From Terriglobia bacterium (GTDB lineage: Bacteria; Acidobacteriota; Terriglobia; JAIQFV01), in contig JAIQFY010000019.1 in assembly GCA_020072965.1 (NCBI GenBank), positions 1 through 64,000 of the forward strand: 64,000 bases of DNA. Reading direction: 5' to 3'. Both the position numbers and the translations under genes were made by a program. Positions 37,020-46,959 of the stretch are shown here, piece by piece. Numbering within the stretch: the first letter of the stretch is position 1; each line of letters starts with the position of its first letter. A model generated the notes under the pieces. The model was not told where the DNA came from. It saw only the letters and a program-made list of their open reading frames with translations, and searched no databases.

Positions 37020-38441
37020 ATGAGCACGGACTCCACCAACAAACAAAAACAATTCCTGGACTGGCTGCGTCTCCTGGCGCTGGAATCCCGCAATGGCGTC
37101 TTGCAGGTCCAATCGAACGAAGAGGCATGGCGTTTCTATTGCCTCAATGGCGACATACGCGCCGCGACCGTCACCCCGACAACCTCTTCGGATTCCGGCC
37201 GGGCCGACCCCGCCACCTTTTTCATTAAGACTCTTATCACTCTGGCAATCGGCGGCGCGCCCCAATGTTCATTTACCGAGGGGCGGGAGCAGCCCCCGCC
37301 GCACGCCCTGGTTGCACGAGTTTCCATCGATGCGGTCCTTGCCGAACTCGCACGAACCGCCTTGGAAACCGATGCGATCCGAGCACAAATGAAGGCCTCG
37401 GGGTCCCGTTTCATTGCCTTGAAATCGACCGGTTTGGAAAATAAGGCGGGGCTTCTTTCACGCGAAGAGGTATTTCTCCTCTCCCGCTTTGACACCCCCC
37501 TGTCGGTGGAAGAGGTTCTCTCTGTTTCTCCCTTCGGGGAAGTTCAAACCGTCCGTCAAATCTACGTGCTTTACCTCCTCGGCCTGGTCGACGCCTATGA
37601 CCCAAAGGCCGCAGCAGCTGGCACAACGGGGCGCAGTCTCCCCGGATCCGCCCCGGTGACCGCTCCCCCCATGCCTCCGAGCAGAGACGAGGCGACGGAC
37701 TGGTTGTCGTTAAGACATGAAATTGAAGAGCGCAGCGCCGCAATTTCGGGAGGGGACTTCTATGATTTGCTGGGCGTCACTCGAAAATCCTCTCCCGAAG
37801 AAATCAAAGCAAAATACTACAGACTGGCTAAACGGTTTCACCCCGATCGGTATAAGGCGCGGGCGCCTGAATCCCTTCACAGTCAACTCGTGGATCTCTT
37901 TCGCCAACTTACAAACGCTTACCAGACCCTTTCAGACCAGACCCGGCGGACGGAATACGACCGCCGCCTGGTGTCGCAGCAATTCAAGAAGGACACCCCC
38001 ACCCCCAGTGCGTCACTTATTTCTGAAAAGGAGAGGGCCGAAAGAAGCTTTGCCGAAGGCAAACAGTTGTTTGAGAAGGGGGAGCACATCAAGGCACTGC
38101 CTTATTTCCGCGATGCTGCCAACCTCCAAGCCTCAAACGCAGAGTACCTGTCGTTCCTGGCCCGCACGCTTTCACAGGTGCCCCAATTCCGCAAGGAGGC
38201 GGAAGATCATTTTCTGAAAGCTGTTGACCTCGAACCTGAAAACCCCTCCCACTTCCTCGCCCTGGGGAATTTTTATAAGGAGATCAATCTCCCCTCACGT
38301 GCCCGGCGGGCATACGAGCAGGCCCTGGAGCGGGACCCTTCCAATGAGATCGCCAAGGAAGAACTGAAGAGCACCGTGGGCAGATCCAAAAGTGGAAAAT
38401 CCCTCGGCAGCCAGTTGAAGAAGATTTTCTCGAAGAAGTGA
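37020..38441 (+). CDS. DUF4388-like / DnaJ domain / TPR protein
   Basis: 473 residues, ATG 37020 with GGGAGG upstream. Residues about 8-230 resemble DUF4388/PATAN-type regulators (LRLLALESRNGVLQVQ, FYCLNGDIRAAT). A J domain follows at about 245-310 with DLLGVTRKSSPEEIKAKYY and the HPD triad near 274 (RFHPDRYKA). The C-terminal third (about 340-460) has TPR-like repeats (GKQLFEKGEHIKALPYFRDA, ALGNFYKEINLPSRARRAYE). Such fusions are frequent in Acidobacteria and delta-proteobacteria and are thought to be adaptor or regulatory proteins, but their partners are not known. No signal peptide; it should be cytoplasmic. It converges with metH. Confidence 0.82.
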   Translation: MSTDSTNKQKQFLDWLRLLALESRNGVLQVQSNEEAWRFYCLNGDIRAATVTPTTSSDSGRADPATFFIKTLITLAIGGAPQCSFTEGREQPPPHALVARVSIDAVLAELARTALETDAIRAQMKASGSRFIALKSTGLENKAGLLSREEVFLLSRFDTPLSVEEVLSVSPFGEVQTVRQIYVLYLLGLVDAYDPKAAAAGTTGRSLPGSAPVTAPPMPPSRDEATDWLSLRHEIEERSAAISGGDFYDLLGVTRKSSPEEIKAKYYRLAKRFHPDRYKARAPESLHSQLVDLFRQLTNAYQTLSDQTRRTEYDRRLVSQQFKKDTPTPSASLISEKERAERSFAEGKQLFEKGEHIKALPYFRDAANLQASNAEYLSFLARTLSQVPQFRKEAEDHFLKAVDLEPENPSHFLALGNFYKEINLPSRARRAYEQALERDPSNEIAKEELKSTVGRSKSGKSLGSQLKKIFSKK

Positions 38442-38447
38442 AGAAAG

Positions 38448-38609
38448 CAGTTGTCAGTTCCCAGTTCTCAGTTGTCAGTAACCAAAATGCCAAGATCGAA
38501 AGCAAAGTTCGGGTCTACAATGGTGAATGCAAGCAACCTAACTCGCTTACTTGCCTCGATGCCGAGGTCAAAGGCCTTTTCTGACAACTGAGAACTGACA
38601 ACTGAGAAC
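38448..38609. repeat. Inverted pair of heptamer runs between convergent genes
   Basis: Left arm 38448-38482: five in-phase heptamers (CAGTTGT, CAGTTCC, CAGTTCT, CAGTTGT, CAGTAAC). Right arm 38582-38609: four (TGACAAC, TGAGAAC, TGACAAC, TGAGAAC), the reverse complement of the left arm. About 100 bases of unremarkable DNA separate them. The pair sits exactly between two convergent stop codons and could fold into a long hairpin. Confidence 0.8.
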
Positions 38610-38614
38610 TGCTT

Positions 38615-41600
38615 TTAAACGTTAAAATATTTTGCTTCGGGATGGTGCGCAATCAGGGCCGAGGTGGACTGCTCCGGATCGAGCTGGAACCCGGTGGTGA
38701 GTTTCACACCAATGGTGCCTTCCGGATCGAGCAAGCGGAAAATCTTTTCCTGGTCTTCGAGGGATGGGCAGGCGCCATAGCCGAAGCTGTAACGGCTGCC
38801 GCGGTATTTCTGATGAAAGAGGTCGGCAATGTCCGGCGAATCTTCTCCCGCGATGCCGAGTTCCTCCCGGATTTTTTGGTGCCAGTACTCTGCCAGCGCC
38901 TCTGCGGTCTCGACGCTTAATCCGTGCAGGAAGAGGTATTTGGCGTATTCATTCGCCGCAAACAACTCCCTGGCCCTCTCACTGGCGCGCCCTCCCACGG
39001 TCACCAGCATCACACCCAACGTATCGCGCCGGCCTGAATCGGCCGGGGCGAAAAAGTCGGCCAGGCATAGGCGGCGATTGGCTCGCTGTCGGGGAAAATG
39101 AAAACGCACCTCTTCCCGAGGTAATCCCTCCGGCGAAAAAACGATGAGGTCATCTCCCTCCGAGTTGCATGGAAAATAACCGTACACTACGCGTGGCTGC
39201 AGGATGTTCTCCTGAAGGCACTCTTCCTGGAGGGCGTCGCGGATCGGGATATACTTTTCCGCCAGCGCCTTCTCATACTCATCGCGTGCCATCCCCCGGA
39301 TCTGCCACTGGTTCTTGAACAGGGCGATGGGATTCACATAGCCGTAGATTTCCCGCAGGTTGAGCTCGACTGGCGGGACGACCCGTTTTCCCCAAAAGGG
39401 AGGCTTGGGAGCAGGGACGTCTCTCGCCGTATCGGAGCGGGTCATACTGCCAGTGTGAGGGGTCGGGGCACTCTTCCCGGTGGACTCGCGGATCGACTCG
39501 GTGGAGGCCCCAGCGGCGCAGCCGGCGGCCGCGGTCGCCGGGGGGAGGCTCCCCGCCAGGTTTTCAGGGATCTTGTAAATCCCCGAGTCGACCAACTCCT
39601 CGTGCGTGGCCGGATCGGTCAGTTCATCCATCAATCTTAACCCCGCGAAGGCATCCTGCCCATAGAACACCGGCCCCCGGTATTCGGCGCGCATATCCTC
39701 TTCCACGTACTTTCGAGTCAATGCGGCGCCGCCACAAAGGACCGGCAGCCTCAGACTCATGCGTTCCAGGTCTTCAATCACGTACTTCATCTCGACGGTC
39801 GACTTCACCAGCAGGCCGCTGAGTCCGATGGCGTCGGCCTGATGTTCAATTGCCGACCGGATGATGTTGTCGGAGGGTTGCTTGATGCCGAGATTAAAGA
39901 CCCGGTATCCATTATTGGTGAGAATGATGTCCACCAGATTCTTCCCAATGTCGTGGACGTCGCCTTTCACCGTCGCCAGGACAATTCGTCCCTTGGTGGC
40001 ACTGGTGGATTTGTCCATGAACGTTTCCAGATAACTGACCGCCGTCTTCATCACCTGGGCTGAGTCCAGCACGGACGGCAATTGCATTTTTCGGGATCCG
40101 AAAAGATCACCGACCACCCTCATGCCATCCAGAAGAACCGTGTTGATGATGTCGAGGGGAGAGTATTTCTTCATGGCGTCATCGAGCAGCTGTTCGAGGG
40201 TGACCTTTTCCCCTCTTACGGTGGATACCTTTTCGCCATTAATGATGGAATTCTTCAAGCGGTCTTCCAGGGTCAACTCGGATTCTTCTTTTTGCGATAC
40301 GCTGAAGGTCTTCTTCTCAGAGCCTTCGTAAAATTGAATAAACTTCTGAAGCGGATCGCCGTCCGAGGAATCGAAATAGATCAGCTTCCGCGCCAGTTCG
40401 ACCTCCTTCGCGGGAATCTTGAACAGCGGATAAATGCGCTGCCAGTTGACAATGGCGGCATCCAAACCGTGCTCCATGGCCTCATGAAGGAACACGGAGT
40501 TGAGGATGCGCCGCGCGTACATGTCCAGGCCGAACGAGACGTTCGACACTCCCAGGATCGTGAGGGCGCCGGGAATATTCTTCTTGATCAGCTCAATCGC
40601 CTTCATCGTTTCGATAGCGGCGGTGCGGTATTCCTCCTGCCCCGTGGAAATCGGCAAGGTGAGGGCATCGTAGAGAATATCTTGCGGAGCAATACCGTAC
40701 TTTTCGGTCGCAAGACTGAAGATGCGTTGGGCCACGGCAAATTTTTTCTCTGCCGTCAGGGCCATGCCTTCCTCGTCAATGGTCAGGGCCACGACTGCGG
40801 CTCCGAACTTTTTGACCAGCGGGAGCACCTGCCCGGTCCGCTTCTCCCCATCTTCGAGGTTGATGGAGTTGACAATCGCCTTCCCCGGGATCAGCTTGAG
40901 TGCTGTTTCGATGACATCCGCCTCGGTGGAATCGATCATCAGGGGGACGGTGACGCGGGTGGCCAGCATCTGGATGGTTTCTTGCATGTAATGCTTTTCG
41001 TTGCCCCCCACGATGGCGACGCACAAATCGAGGATATGAGAGCCTTCTCCCACCAGCCGTTTCGCCATCATCAGGATGTCGTCGTACTTTTCCTCGGTAA
41101 CCAGTTGCTTGAATTTCGGATTGCGCGTCGTGGTGTTCATTTCCTCGCCCACGATCAGCGGACGCGGCTCCTGGGCCAGCGGAGTGGAAAAATAAATGGA
41201 GGCCGCCGCGCCGGCACTCTTGCGTTCGCGCCGCTTTGGCGCCATCCGGCCGATGGCTTCAACCACTTTGCCCAGGTGGGCCGGGGTTGTGCCACAACAG
41301 CCACCGACCATGTTCAATCCGTACTCCATCGAGTATCGCTTCAAGTACTGGGCCAGTTCGTCCGGGGTCAACGGATAGGCGGCGTGCCCTCCCACGTTTT
41401 TGGGGATTCCGGCGTTAGGCAGGCAGGAAATCATCTTGGTGCAGTTATCTCCCAGATAACGGACGGCGTCGTTCATCTCGCGCGGCCCGGTGGCGCAGTT
41501 CAGGCCGACGGAGATGATTTCGTAAGGCTCTAAGACCGTGAGCGCTGCTCCCACTTCGGTTCCCAGCAGCATCGTGCCCGTGTTTTCGATGGTCACCTGG

Positions 41601-42166
41601 ACCATGACCGGGATGCGTTTTCGCAACTCTCGAAGCGCACAAAGAACTCCCGCCAGGGCCGACTTGGTTTGTAGCAGATCCTGGCACGTTTCGATCAAGA
41701 GGACGTCGACGTTGCCATCAATTAAGCCCCGAGCTTGCTCGTAATAGGCCTCGCTCATGGCATCGAAAGTAATGTGCCCGAGCGAAGGCAGCTTCGTGGT
41801 CGGCCCGATCGATCCGGCAACGTAACGGCCTTCCCCACCGCCCGCTCCGTTGGAGTAATCGCCGGCTACCTCCCGCGCCAACTGCGCCGCCTTCAAGTTC
41901 AACTCGTAGGCCTTGTCGGCCAGCTCATATTCCGCAAGGACGATGCGGGTGGAGCCAAACGTGTCGGTCTCGATGACTTCGCAACCAACATCCAGGAAGC
42001 CGGCATGCACCCGACGGACCGCGTCAGGTTTCGAAAGGACAAGATATTCATTACAGCCTTCCTTGCCCCAGAAGTCGTCGGCGGTCAGGTTCTGCATTTG
42101 AAGCGAGGTTCCCATCGCCCCATCAAATATGAGGATCTTTTCTTCCAGTGTCTTAAGAAATGACAA
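38615..42166 (-). CDS. metH: Methionine synthase, cobalamin-dependent
   Basis: Full-length MetH of about 1183 residues that moves a methyl group from methyl-THF to homocysteine through cobalamin. I prefer TTG 42166 as start: AGGTGA lies five bases upstream, whereas the GTG at 42175 would overlap that site. Modules in order: homocysteine barrel (FDGAMGTSLQMQ at the start, GLNCATGP, GGCCGTTPAH), pterin domain (RGEEMNTTTRNPKF-like and EADVIE), cap and cobalamin domain with GDVHDIGKN near 737 (the Co-binding His), and activation domain (SFGYGACPSLEDQ, near the end) for AdoMet-dependent reactivation. Between the last two there is an unusual Ala/Ser/Thr/Pro-rich linker of about 55 residues. The bifunctional HMT-MTHFR 3.6 kb upstream would supply its methyl-THF. 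No B12 or SAM riboswitch was found in the leader by eye. Confidence 0.95.
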   Translation of the reverse strand: MSFLKTLEEKILIFDGAMGTSLQMQNLTADDFWGKEGCNEYLVLSKPDAVRRVHAGFLDVGCEVIETDTFGSTRIVLAEYELADKAYELNLKAAQLAREVAGDYSNGAGGGEGRYVAGSIGPTTKLPSLGHITFDAMSEAYYEQARGLIDGNVDVLLIETCQDLLQTKSALAGVLCALRELRKRIPVMVQVTIENTGTMLLGTEVGAALTVLEPYEIISVGLNCATGPREMNDAVRYLGDNCTKMISCLPNAGIPKNVGGHAAYPLTPDELAQYLKRYSMEYGLNMVGGCCGTTPAHLGKVVEAIGRMAPKRRERKSAGAAASIYFSTPLAQEPRPLIVGEEMNTTTRNPKFKQLVTEEKYDDILMMAKRLVGEGSHILDLCVAIVGGNEKHYMQETIQMLATRVTVPLMIDSTEADVIETALKLIPGKAIVNSINLEDGEKRTGQVLPLVKKFGAAVVALTIDEEGMALTAEKKFAVAQRIFSLATEKYGIAPQDILYDALTLPISTGQEEYRTAAIETMKAIELIKKNIPGALTILGVSNVSFGLDMYARRILNSVFLHEAMEHGLDAAIVNWQRIYPLFKIPAKEVELARKLIYFDSSDGDPLQKFIQFYEGSEKKTFSVSQKEESELTLEDRLKNSIINGEKVSTVRGEKVTLEQLLDDAMKKYSPLDIINTVLLDGMRVVGDLFGSRKMQLPSVLDSAQVMKTAVSYLETFMDKSTSATKGRIVLATVKGDVHDIGKNLVDIILTNNGYRVFNLGIKQPSDNIIRSAIEHQADAIGLSGLLVKSTVEMKYVIEDLERMSLRLPVLCGGAALTRKYVEEDMRAEYRGPVFYGQDAFAGLRLMDELTDPATHEELVDSGIYKIPENLAGSLPPATAAAGCAAGASTESIRESTGKSAPTPHTGSMTRSDTARDVPAPKPPFWGKRVVPPVELNLREIYGYVNPIALFKNQWQIRGMARDEYEKALAEKYIPIRDALQEECLQENILQPRVVYGYFPCNSEGDDLIVFSPEGLPREEVRFHFPRQRANRRLCLADFFAPADSGRRDTLGVMLVTVGGRASERARELFAANEYAKYLFLHGLSVETAEALAEYWHQKIREELGIAGEDSPDIADLFHQKYRGSRYSFGYGACPSLEDQEKIFRLLDPEGTIGVKLTTGFQLDPEQSTSALIAHHPEAKYFNV

Positions 42167-43518
42167 AACGATCACCTTTTTGGGACGAACCCGCCTCTCG
42201 ACGGCAAGCCTGGAGCCTCCCTATGGCAATAGGACTTCCGCGACAACCTTGTCCTGCCGTAAGCTCCATTCGATTACAACTACCCCCAAGAGAAAGGCTC
42301 AATGGGGTAGGAAGCCCCCAAAGCGACTTCCGAAGTGCGCATTCGGGTCCCCTCTCGCAAGCGATTGAACAGATTCAGATTCTAAACGGTTTGATTGCGC
42401 AACGCAACACCAGTACGTCCATTGCCTTGTCTACCGGACGCGCTGAGCTCCCTGACGGCTGAGGATGGCGCGTTCCAAAGTGTACCAGCTCCCTTTGGTG
42501 TCTCGACACTGGACCGCGGTTTCCAGGGGCCTGACTCTAACCTTGCAATGATTCCAAACCGTTTCATCGGTTTCATCCTCCATACTGATGAATCGGCGCA
42601 TTCGCAGGTGCCGGTGGGACGAATCAACGAATGATATGGATCTTTCCTCCATCGGTTACACCACCAAGGTAGAGGCTTCCGAAGGCGTTACGGGTTCGGA
42701 GGTTCCCAAACTGTTCTTGCCTCCGTGCCCGAAGGAAGAAGGCGCGTTCGAGCCTTGATCCTGGCCGATCCGGGCGAAACGCTGGTCATTTCGGAGTCCT
42801 TGGGTTTGGTAAAACAGGCCTATTATGCAACAGTCAGAGGAATGTGACAGCAGTCCTCCTGCCCCACATGGAGGCCTCGCATCTTTATCCAATTCCTCAT
42901 ATGGGCTCGATACGGCATTCCATATTCGAGGTGCTCCCAAGCAACCTGGTCTCGTCCTAACTGTAATTCATTGTAATTTATTGTATTTTCGTCGCGACTT
43001 CTTAAGGAGAGAAAGGAAATTCTCGACCCACACATAGCTTGTGAAATAAATTTCTATGTAATTCCGTATTTTCTGTTCCCATCAACTTCCGCAGAGTCAC
43101 ATAAGTCTTTACGAATAAGCTATTTGGTAAGGATGCCTCTTTGGATAAGTAATTGCTTCTAAAAATAGCGTCGCCAAACTTTTTAGGGAGCAATATTCTA
43201 GGCCTCATTTGATTCTTTCAGGTGTCCTTGATCGACGCTGGCACATCAGAGGATTCGGTTTAAAGAGAGGAGCTGTTGAGGGATCGATCCTCTCAAGTTC
43301 CTCCAGAGGTTTCGTTTGACGTCAACGGAGTTTTTCACGTATAAGCCGAGCACATATTCTCAATCCACCAATATTATTTGTCGCAGAGAGGTTTAATGGA
43401 CTTCTTCCCCGATGTCAGGAACGGGGTTGTCTCGCCTTGGTTTGAACCTGTCGGTAGCGGCTTCATCTTTGTTATTTAAATGGGAAAAACCAACAACCGA
43501 AAACAAGGAGAAGACCAA
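42167..43518. other. Gap between divergent genes; decayed coding sequence likely
   Basis: 1.35 kb between metH and the TonB-dependent protein, which are divergent. On the minus strand at about 42630-42760 one frame reads QEQFGNLRTRNAFG, then SLYLGGVTDGGKIHIIR and a stop. It looks like the tail of a decayed, perhaps sugar-dehydrogenase-like or beta-propeller protein, but adjoining sequence is broken by frameshifts and stops. A promoter at 43316-43345 is listed separately. The rest shows nothing that I recognise; A+T is higher at 42950-43200 than elsewhere. Confidence 0.45.
43316..43345 (+). promoter_or_regulatory. Sigma70-like promoter of the TonB-dependent protein
   Basis: TTGACG (43316-43321), 18-base spacer, TATAAG (43340-43345). 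It lies about 175 bases upstream of the ATG at 43519, leaving a long 5' leader. Assigned by hexamer match only. Confidence 0.45.
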
Positions 43519-46500
43519 ATGAACAATCGTTCCACTTTCTTGAAGTTTGTGATCTGGGGGGTTCTCTTTACGTTGGCCATGACGGGAATGGTCATGGCCG
43601 ACGAAGTAAACGCTAGAATTCGCGGAACGGTGACCGACCAATCGGGTGCAGTTATCCCGGGGGTCAAGGTCACCGCCACGAACATTGACACGGGCATTTC
43701 CAAGGACGTTGTGTCGGAGGAAAACGGGTCCTATGAGTTCCTTCAACTTCCGGTCGGGAACTACAAGGTCGCGGCTGAGAAGTCCGGTTTCAGAGCCTAC
43801 TCTGCCACTGGGATCCGTCTGGTGGTGAGCCAGATTTTTGTGCAGAACATCAATCTGGAAGTGGGTGATGTGACGCAGGAAGTTTCAGTCCAGGCCAATG
43901 CCGCCCAAGTGGAAACGACCAGCATGCAACTGGGGGCGGTCGTCACCGGATCGACGATTGTGGATCTGCCGCTCAACGGCCGCAACTGGGTCCAACTGCA
44001 GCAGCTCCAGCCGGGCGTGGTGGCGTCGTCGGACCGCTTTGGGAGTAACTTCGCCACGAACGGAGCCCAGTCTCAGCAGAACAGCTACATGATCAACGGG
44101 ACCGATGCCAACGACTTGCCCTTGAACACCCCGCTGATCATCCCCAGCCCCGATGCCATTGCCGAATTCCGCCTGGTGACCAATACCATCAATCCGGAAT
44201 ACGGCAGAAACTCCGGGGGCATTCTGAACGCCATCACCAAATCGGGCACGAACGGTTTTCACGGAAGCGCGTTTGACTTCTTCCGTGACACCAGTTTGAA
44301 CGCCCGGAACTTCTTTGCGGTCAAACCCCAGATTTTCCATCAGAATCAATTTGGTGGCACCATTGGGGGGCCGATCTGGAAGAACCATACGTTCTTCTTC
44401 TTCTCGTATCAGGGAGTCCGGGCGCGGCAACCCGATACGAATTCATCGGGCCAGACCACGGTGTTTACCCAGGACCAGCGAAATGGAATCTTCCCGGGAA
44501 TCGCCAAGTCGACAGTCTTGTCTCCTTTCGCTCTGACCGGTGAAGACGGAAAGCTCCACCCGGCAGGCACAGCCTACAACGTGCTCTTCCCAACGGGGCA
44601 CATTCCTTCTGCTGATTTCAATTCGATCTCGTCGAATCTGCTGAGCAAGTTCGTTCCCCTGCCCAACCTGGGAACGACGGATTTCACATTCAATCCGGTG
44701 AACAAGCAGACCACCGATCAAGAGATCCTTCGAATTGACCACACCTTCAGCGCGAGAGACTCTATTTACGGCAACTGGTTCATCCAGCGTGCCCCCAGCA
44801 TAAGTGATACTCCCTTTACGGGCTCCACCCTTCCGGGCTTTGGGCAGGTCTCCTTGAGCCATTCACAGCAGTACACGGCCGCCTGGAACCATGTGTTCAA
44901 TGATCGGATGTTGAATGAAGCCCGGTTCGGTTACACGCGTCTCAATTTCGCCGCCGTGTTCCCGCAGACCCCGACGCTTCCGTCCACCCTGGGGTTCACG
45001 ATCAACCCGCAACTGCCGGACGGCGCGGGCGCGCCTTTCATCGGACTCACGGGGTTTTTCAGTCTGGGATTCAGCACGAACGGTCCTCAACCCCGAATTG
45101 ACCAGACCTATCAGGCAACCGATAACTTCTCCATGACGCACGGCCGCCACACGCTCAAGTTTGGTTTTGACATGCGGCGGTTCGAGGTCTACAACCCCTT
45201 CTCCGCAGTCAACAATGGAAGCTTTACATTCGGCGCGGCGGGTGCTTTCACTACGGGCAATGCCGGAGCTGATTTTCTGCTGGGAATTCCGGATTCGTTC
45301 AGCCAGGGCAGTGGCGGCCTCACGGACGCCCGGGCACAACAGTATTACAGCTATGCCCAGGATCAATTCAAGGTCCGCCCGAATCTGACCCTCACCTTTG
45401 GAGTTGGCTGGCAGATTGACACGCCTATTGGTCAAAAGGCCTTTGGGGGGCACGGATTGAATGCGTTCCGTCCAGGCCAACAGTCAACGGTCTTCCCGAC
45501 CGCACCCGTAGGGTATGTCTTCCCAGGCGATACGGGCGTCAATGCCACTGGAGAAACCAAATTCAACCATTTCGGCCCCCGCTTTGGATTTGCGTGGAGT
45601 CCGGATTGGGGATGGCTCTCCGGGGGACCGGGTAAAATGAGTATCCGGGGTGGATACGGCATCTACTTCAACCGGTCAGAAGAAGAAGTCAACTTGCAGT
45701 TCGTGGGCGGACCACCTTTCGGAACGACGGCTTTCGGAGCGGAGAATCCGAGCTTTGCAAAACCCTACTGTGATATCTCGACGGGCGCCTGTGTTGCAAA
45801 CCCCTTCCCGTTCGGGGGCCCGAGTGCGAACATTGACTTCAGCCAGTTCTTCCCGATGAGCGTCTCAACGGTGGACCCGAACTTTACGTCTCCCTACGCT
45901 CAGAACTTTAACCTGACGGTGGAACGGCAACTGCCCCATGATATGATTTTTACGACGGCCTACGTCGGTTCGTTGGCCCACAAGAATACCAATATCTGGG
46001 AACTTAATCCCGGAATAAACCCCAAGGGATGCGCCGCAAGTCCTTCGTGCGTGGCGAATCGCACCGTCCAGGGACTTGTGGCCCCGCAGAATTTCATATT
46101 TGATCCCGGTATTTTCGCAAGTATCGGGAATGTTTCGGCGGGGGGAAATTCCAACTACAACGCCTTGCAGTTCTCTTTGAACAAGCATTTTTCAAGGGGG
46201 CTGCAATTCCTGGCGTCCTACACCTGGTCTCATGCGCTGGACAACAGTTCGAGCTTCGAGAACAGCGGGTTTGGTGGGGGCGCGGGACCGGGCCTCGATC
46301 CATTCAACCGGCGGAACAACTATGGGAATTCAGCGTATGATGCCCGGCAGCGTCTCGTGTTCAGCTACGTCTATGAAATTCCGAGTGTCCGGCATTTCGG
46401 CGCGTTGGAGAGACTTCCCAGTCGTTTGACGGATGGCTGGAGAATCACCGGTATCCTTTCGCTGCAAGAAGGGTTCCCGATTTATCCGATGGATACCGCG

Positions 46501-46932
46501 AGCCGCTCCTTAACCTGTCAAAGGACATTTAGCTTCTTCGAGTGTCCAGATCGACCTAATTCCCTGGGTCCACAACAAATCGTCGATGTACGATCCGGCC
46601 AATTTGTGAATGCAACGCGGGGCGGAACCACATCCAACGATCACTATTACTTTAACCCGAACACATTCGCCGTGGAACCGCTCGGAACCATCGGGAATGC
46701 AGGACGCGGCAACTTCGCTGGACCGGGAATCAACAACTTCGACTTCTCCCTGATGAAGGACACGAAGATCACGGAGACGACGAGGGTGGAACTGCGGTTC
46801 GAGTTCTTCAATCTCTTCAATCATACGCAGTTCAACAACCCGACGAACAACATCAACAGCGCCAATTTCGGGCGCGTTACCACCGCCCGTTCTCCCCGGA
46901 TAGTTCAGCTGGCTGCTAAGTTCTACTTCTAG
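43519..46932 (+). CDS. Oar-like TonB-dependent outer-membrane protein with carboxypeptidase-regulatory-like domain
   Basis: 1137 residues. ATG 43519 is preceded by AAGGAG; an earlier in-frame ATG at 43480 has no such site. Signal peptide about 1-28 (VIWGVLFTLAMTGMVMA). Residues about 30-115 form a carboxypeptidase-regulatory-like beta-sandwich (RIRGTVTDQSGAVIPGVKVT), then a plug-like region (VDLPLNGRNWVQLQQLQPGV, NSYMINGTDANDLP) and a large beta-barrel ending in aromatic strands and a terminal Phe (QLAAKFYF), as expected for an outer-membrane barrel. This Oar-type family is expanded in Acidobacteria. Ligand not known; no SusD-like partner lies beside it. A strong terminator follows. Confidence 0.9.
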   Translation: MNNRSTFLKFVIWGVLFTLAMTGMVMADEVNARIRGTVTDQSGAVIPGVKVTATNIDTGISKDVVSEENGSYEFLQLPVGNYKVAAEKSGFRAYSATGIRLVVSQIFVQNINLEVGDVTQEVSVQANAAQVETTSMQLGAVVTGSTIVDLPLNGRNWVQLQQLQPGVVASSDRFGSNFATNGAQSQQNSYMINGTDANDLPLNTPLIIPSPDAIAEFRLVTNTINPEYGRNSGGILNAITKSGTNGFHGSAFDFFRDTSLNARNFFAVKPQIFHQNQFGGTIGGPIWKNHTFFFFSYQGVRARQPDTNSSGQTTVFTQDQRNGIFPGIAKSTVLSPFALTGEDGKLHPAGTAYNVLFPTGHIPSADFNSISSNLLSKFVPLPNLGTTDFTFNPVNKQTTDQEILRIDHTFSARDSIYGNWFIQRAPSISDTPFTGSTLPGFGQVSLSHSQQYTAAWNHVFNDRMLNEARFGYTRLNFAAVFPQTPTLPSTLGFTINPQLPDGAGAPFIGLTGFFSLGFSTNGPQPRIDQTYQATDNFSMTHGRHTLKFGFDMRRFEVYNPFSAVNNGSFTFGAAGAFTTGNAGADFLLGIPDSFSQGSGGLTDARAQQYYSYAQDQFKVRPNLTLTFGVGWQIDTPIGQKAFGGHGLNAFRPGQQSTVFPTAPVGYVFPGDTGVNATGETKFNHFGPRFGFAWSPDWGWLSGGPGKMSIRGGYGIYFNRSEEEVNLQFVGGPPFGTTAFGAENPSFAKPYCDISTGACVANPFPFGGPSANIDFSQFFPMSVSTVDPNFTSPYAQNFNLTVERQLPHDMIFTTAYVGSLAHKNTNIWELNPGINPKGCAASPSCVANRTVQGLVAPQNFIFDPGIFASIGNVSAGGNSNYNALQFSLNKHFSRGLQFLASYTWSHALDNSSSFENSGFGGGAGPGLDPFNRRNNYGNSAYDARQRLVFSYVYEIPSVRHFGALERLPSRLTDGWRITGILSLQEGFPIYPMDTASRSLTCQRTFSFFECPDRPNSLGPQQIVDVRSGQFVNATRGGTTSNDHYYFNPNTFAVEPLGTIGNAGRGNFAGPGINNFDFSLMKDTKITETTRVELRFEFFNLFNHTQFNNPTNNINSANFGRVTTARSPRIVQLAAKFYF

Positions 46933-46959
46933 CCCAAACCGGCGAGTTTGAACTCCTTG

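Noticed and set aside
42167-42430. Cobalamin or SAM riboswitch upstream of metH
   Set aside because: I looked for the B12 box and SAM-I core on the minus strand and did not see either. A CCTATTGCCATAGG hairpin exists but is not diagnostic. An Infernal search against Rfam would settle this.
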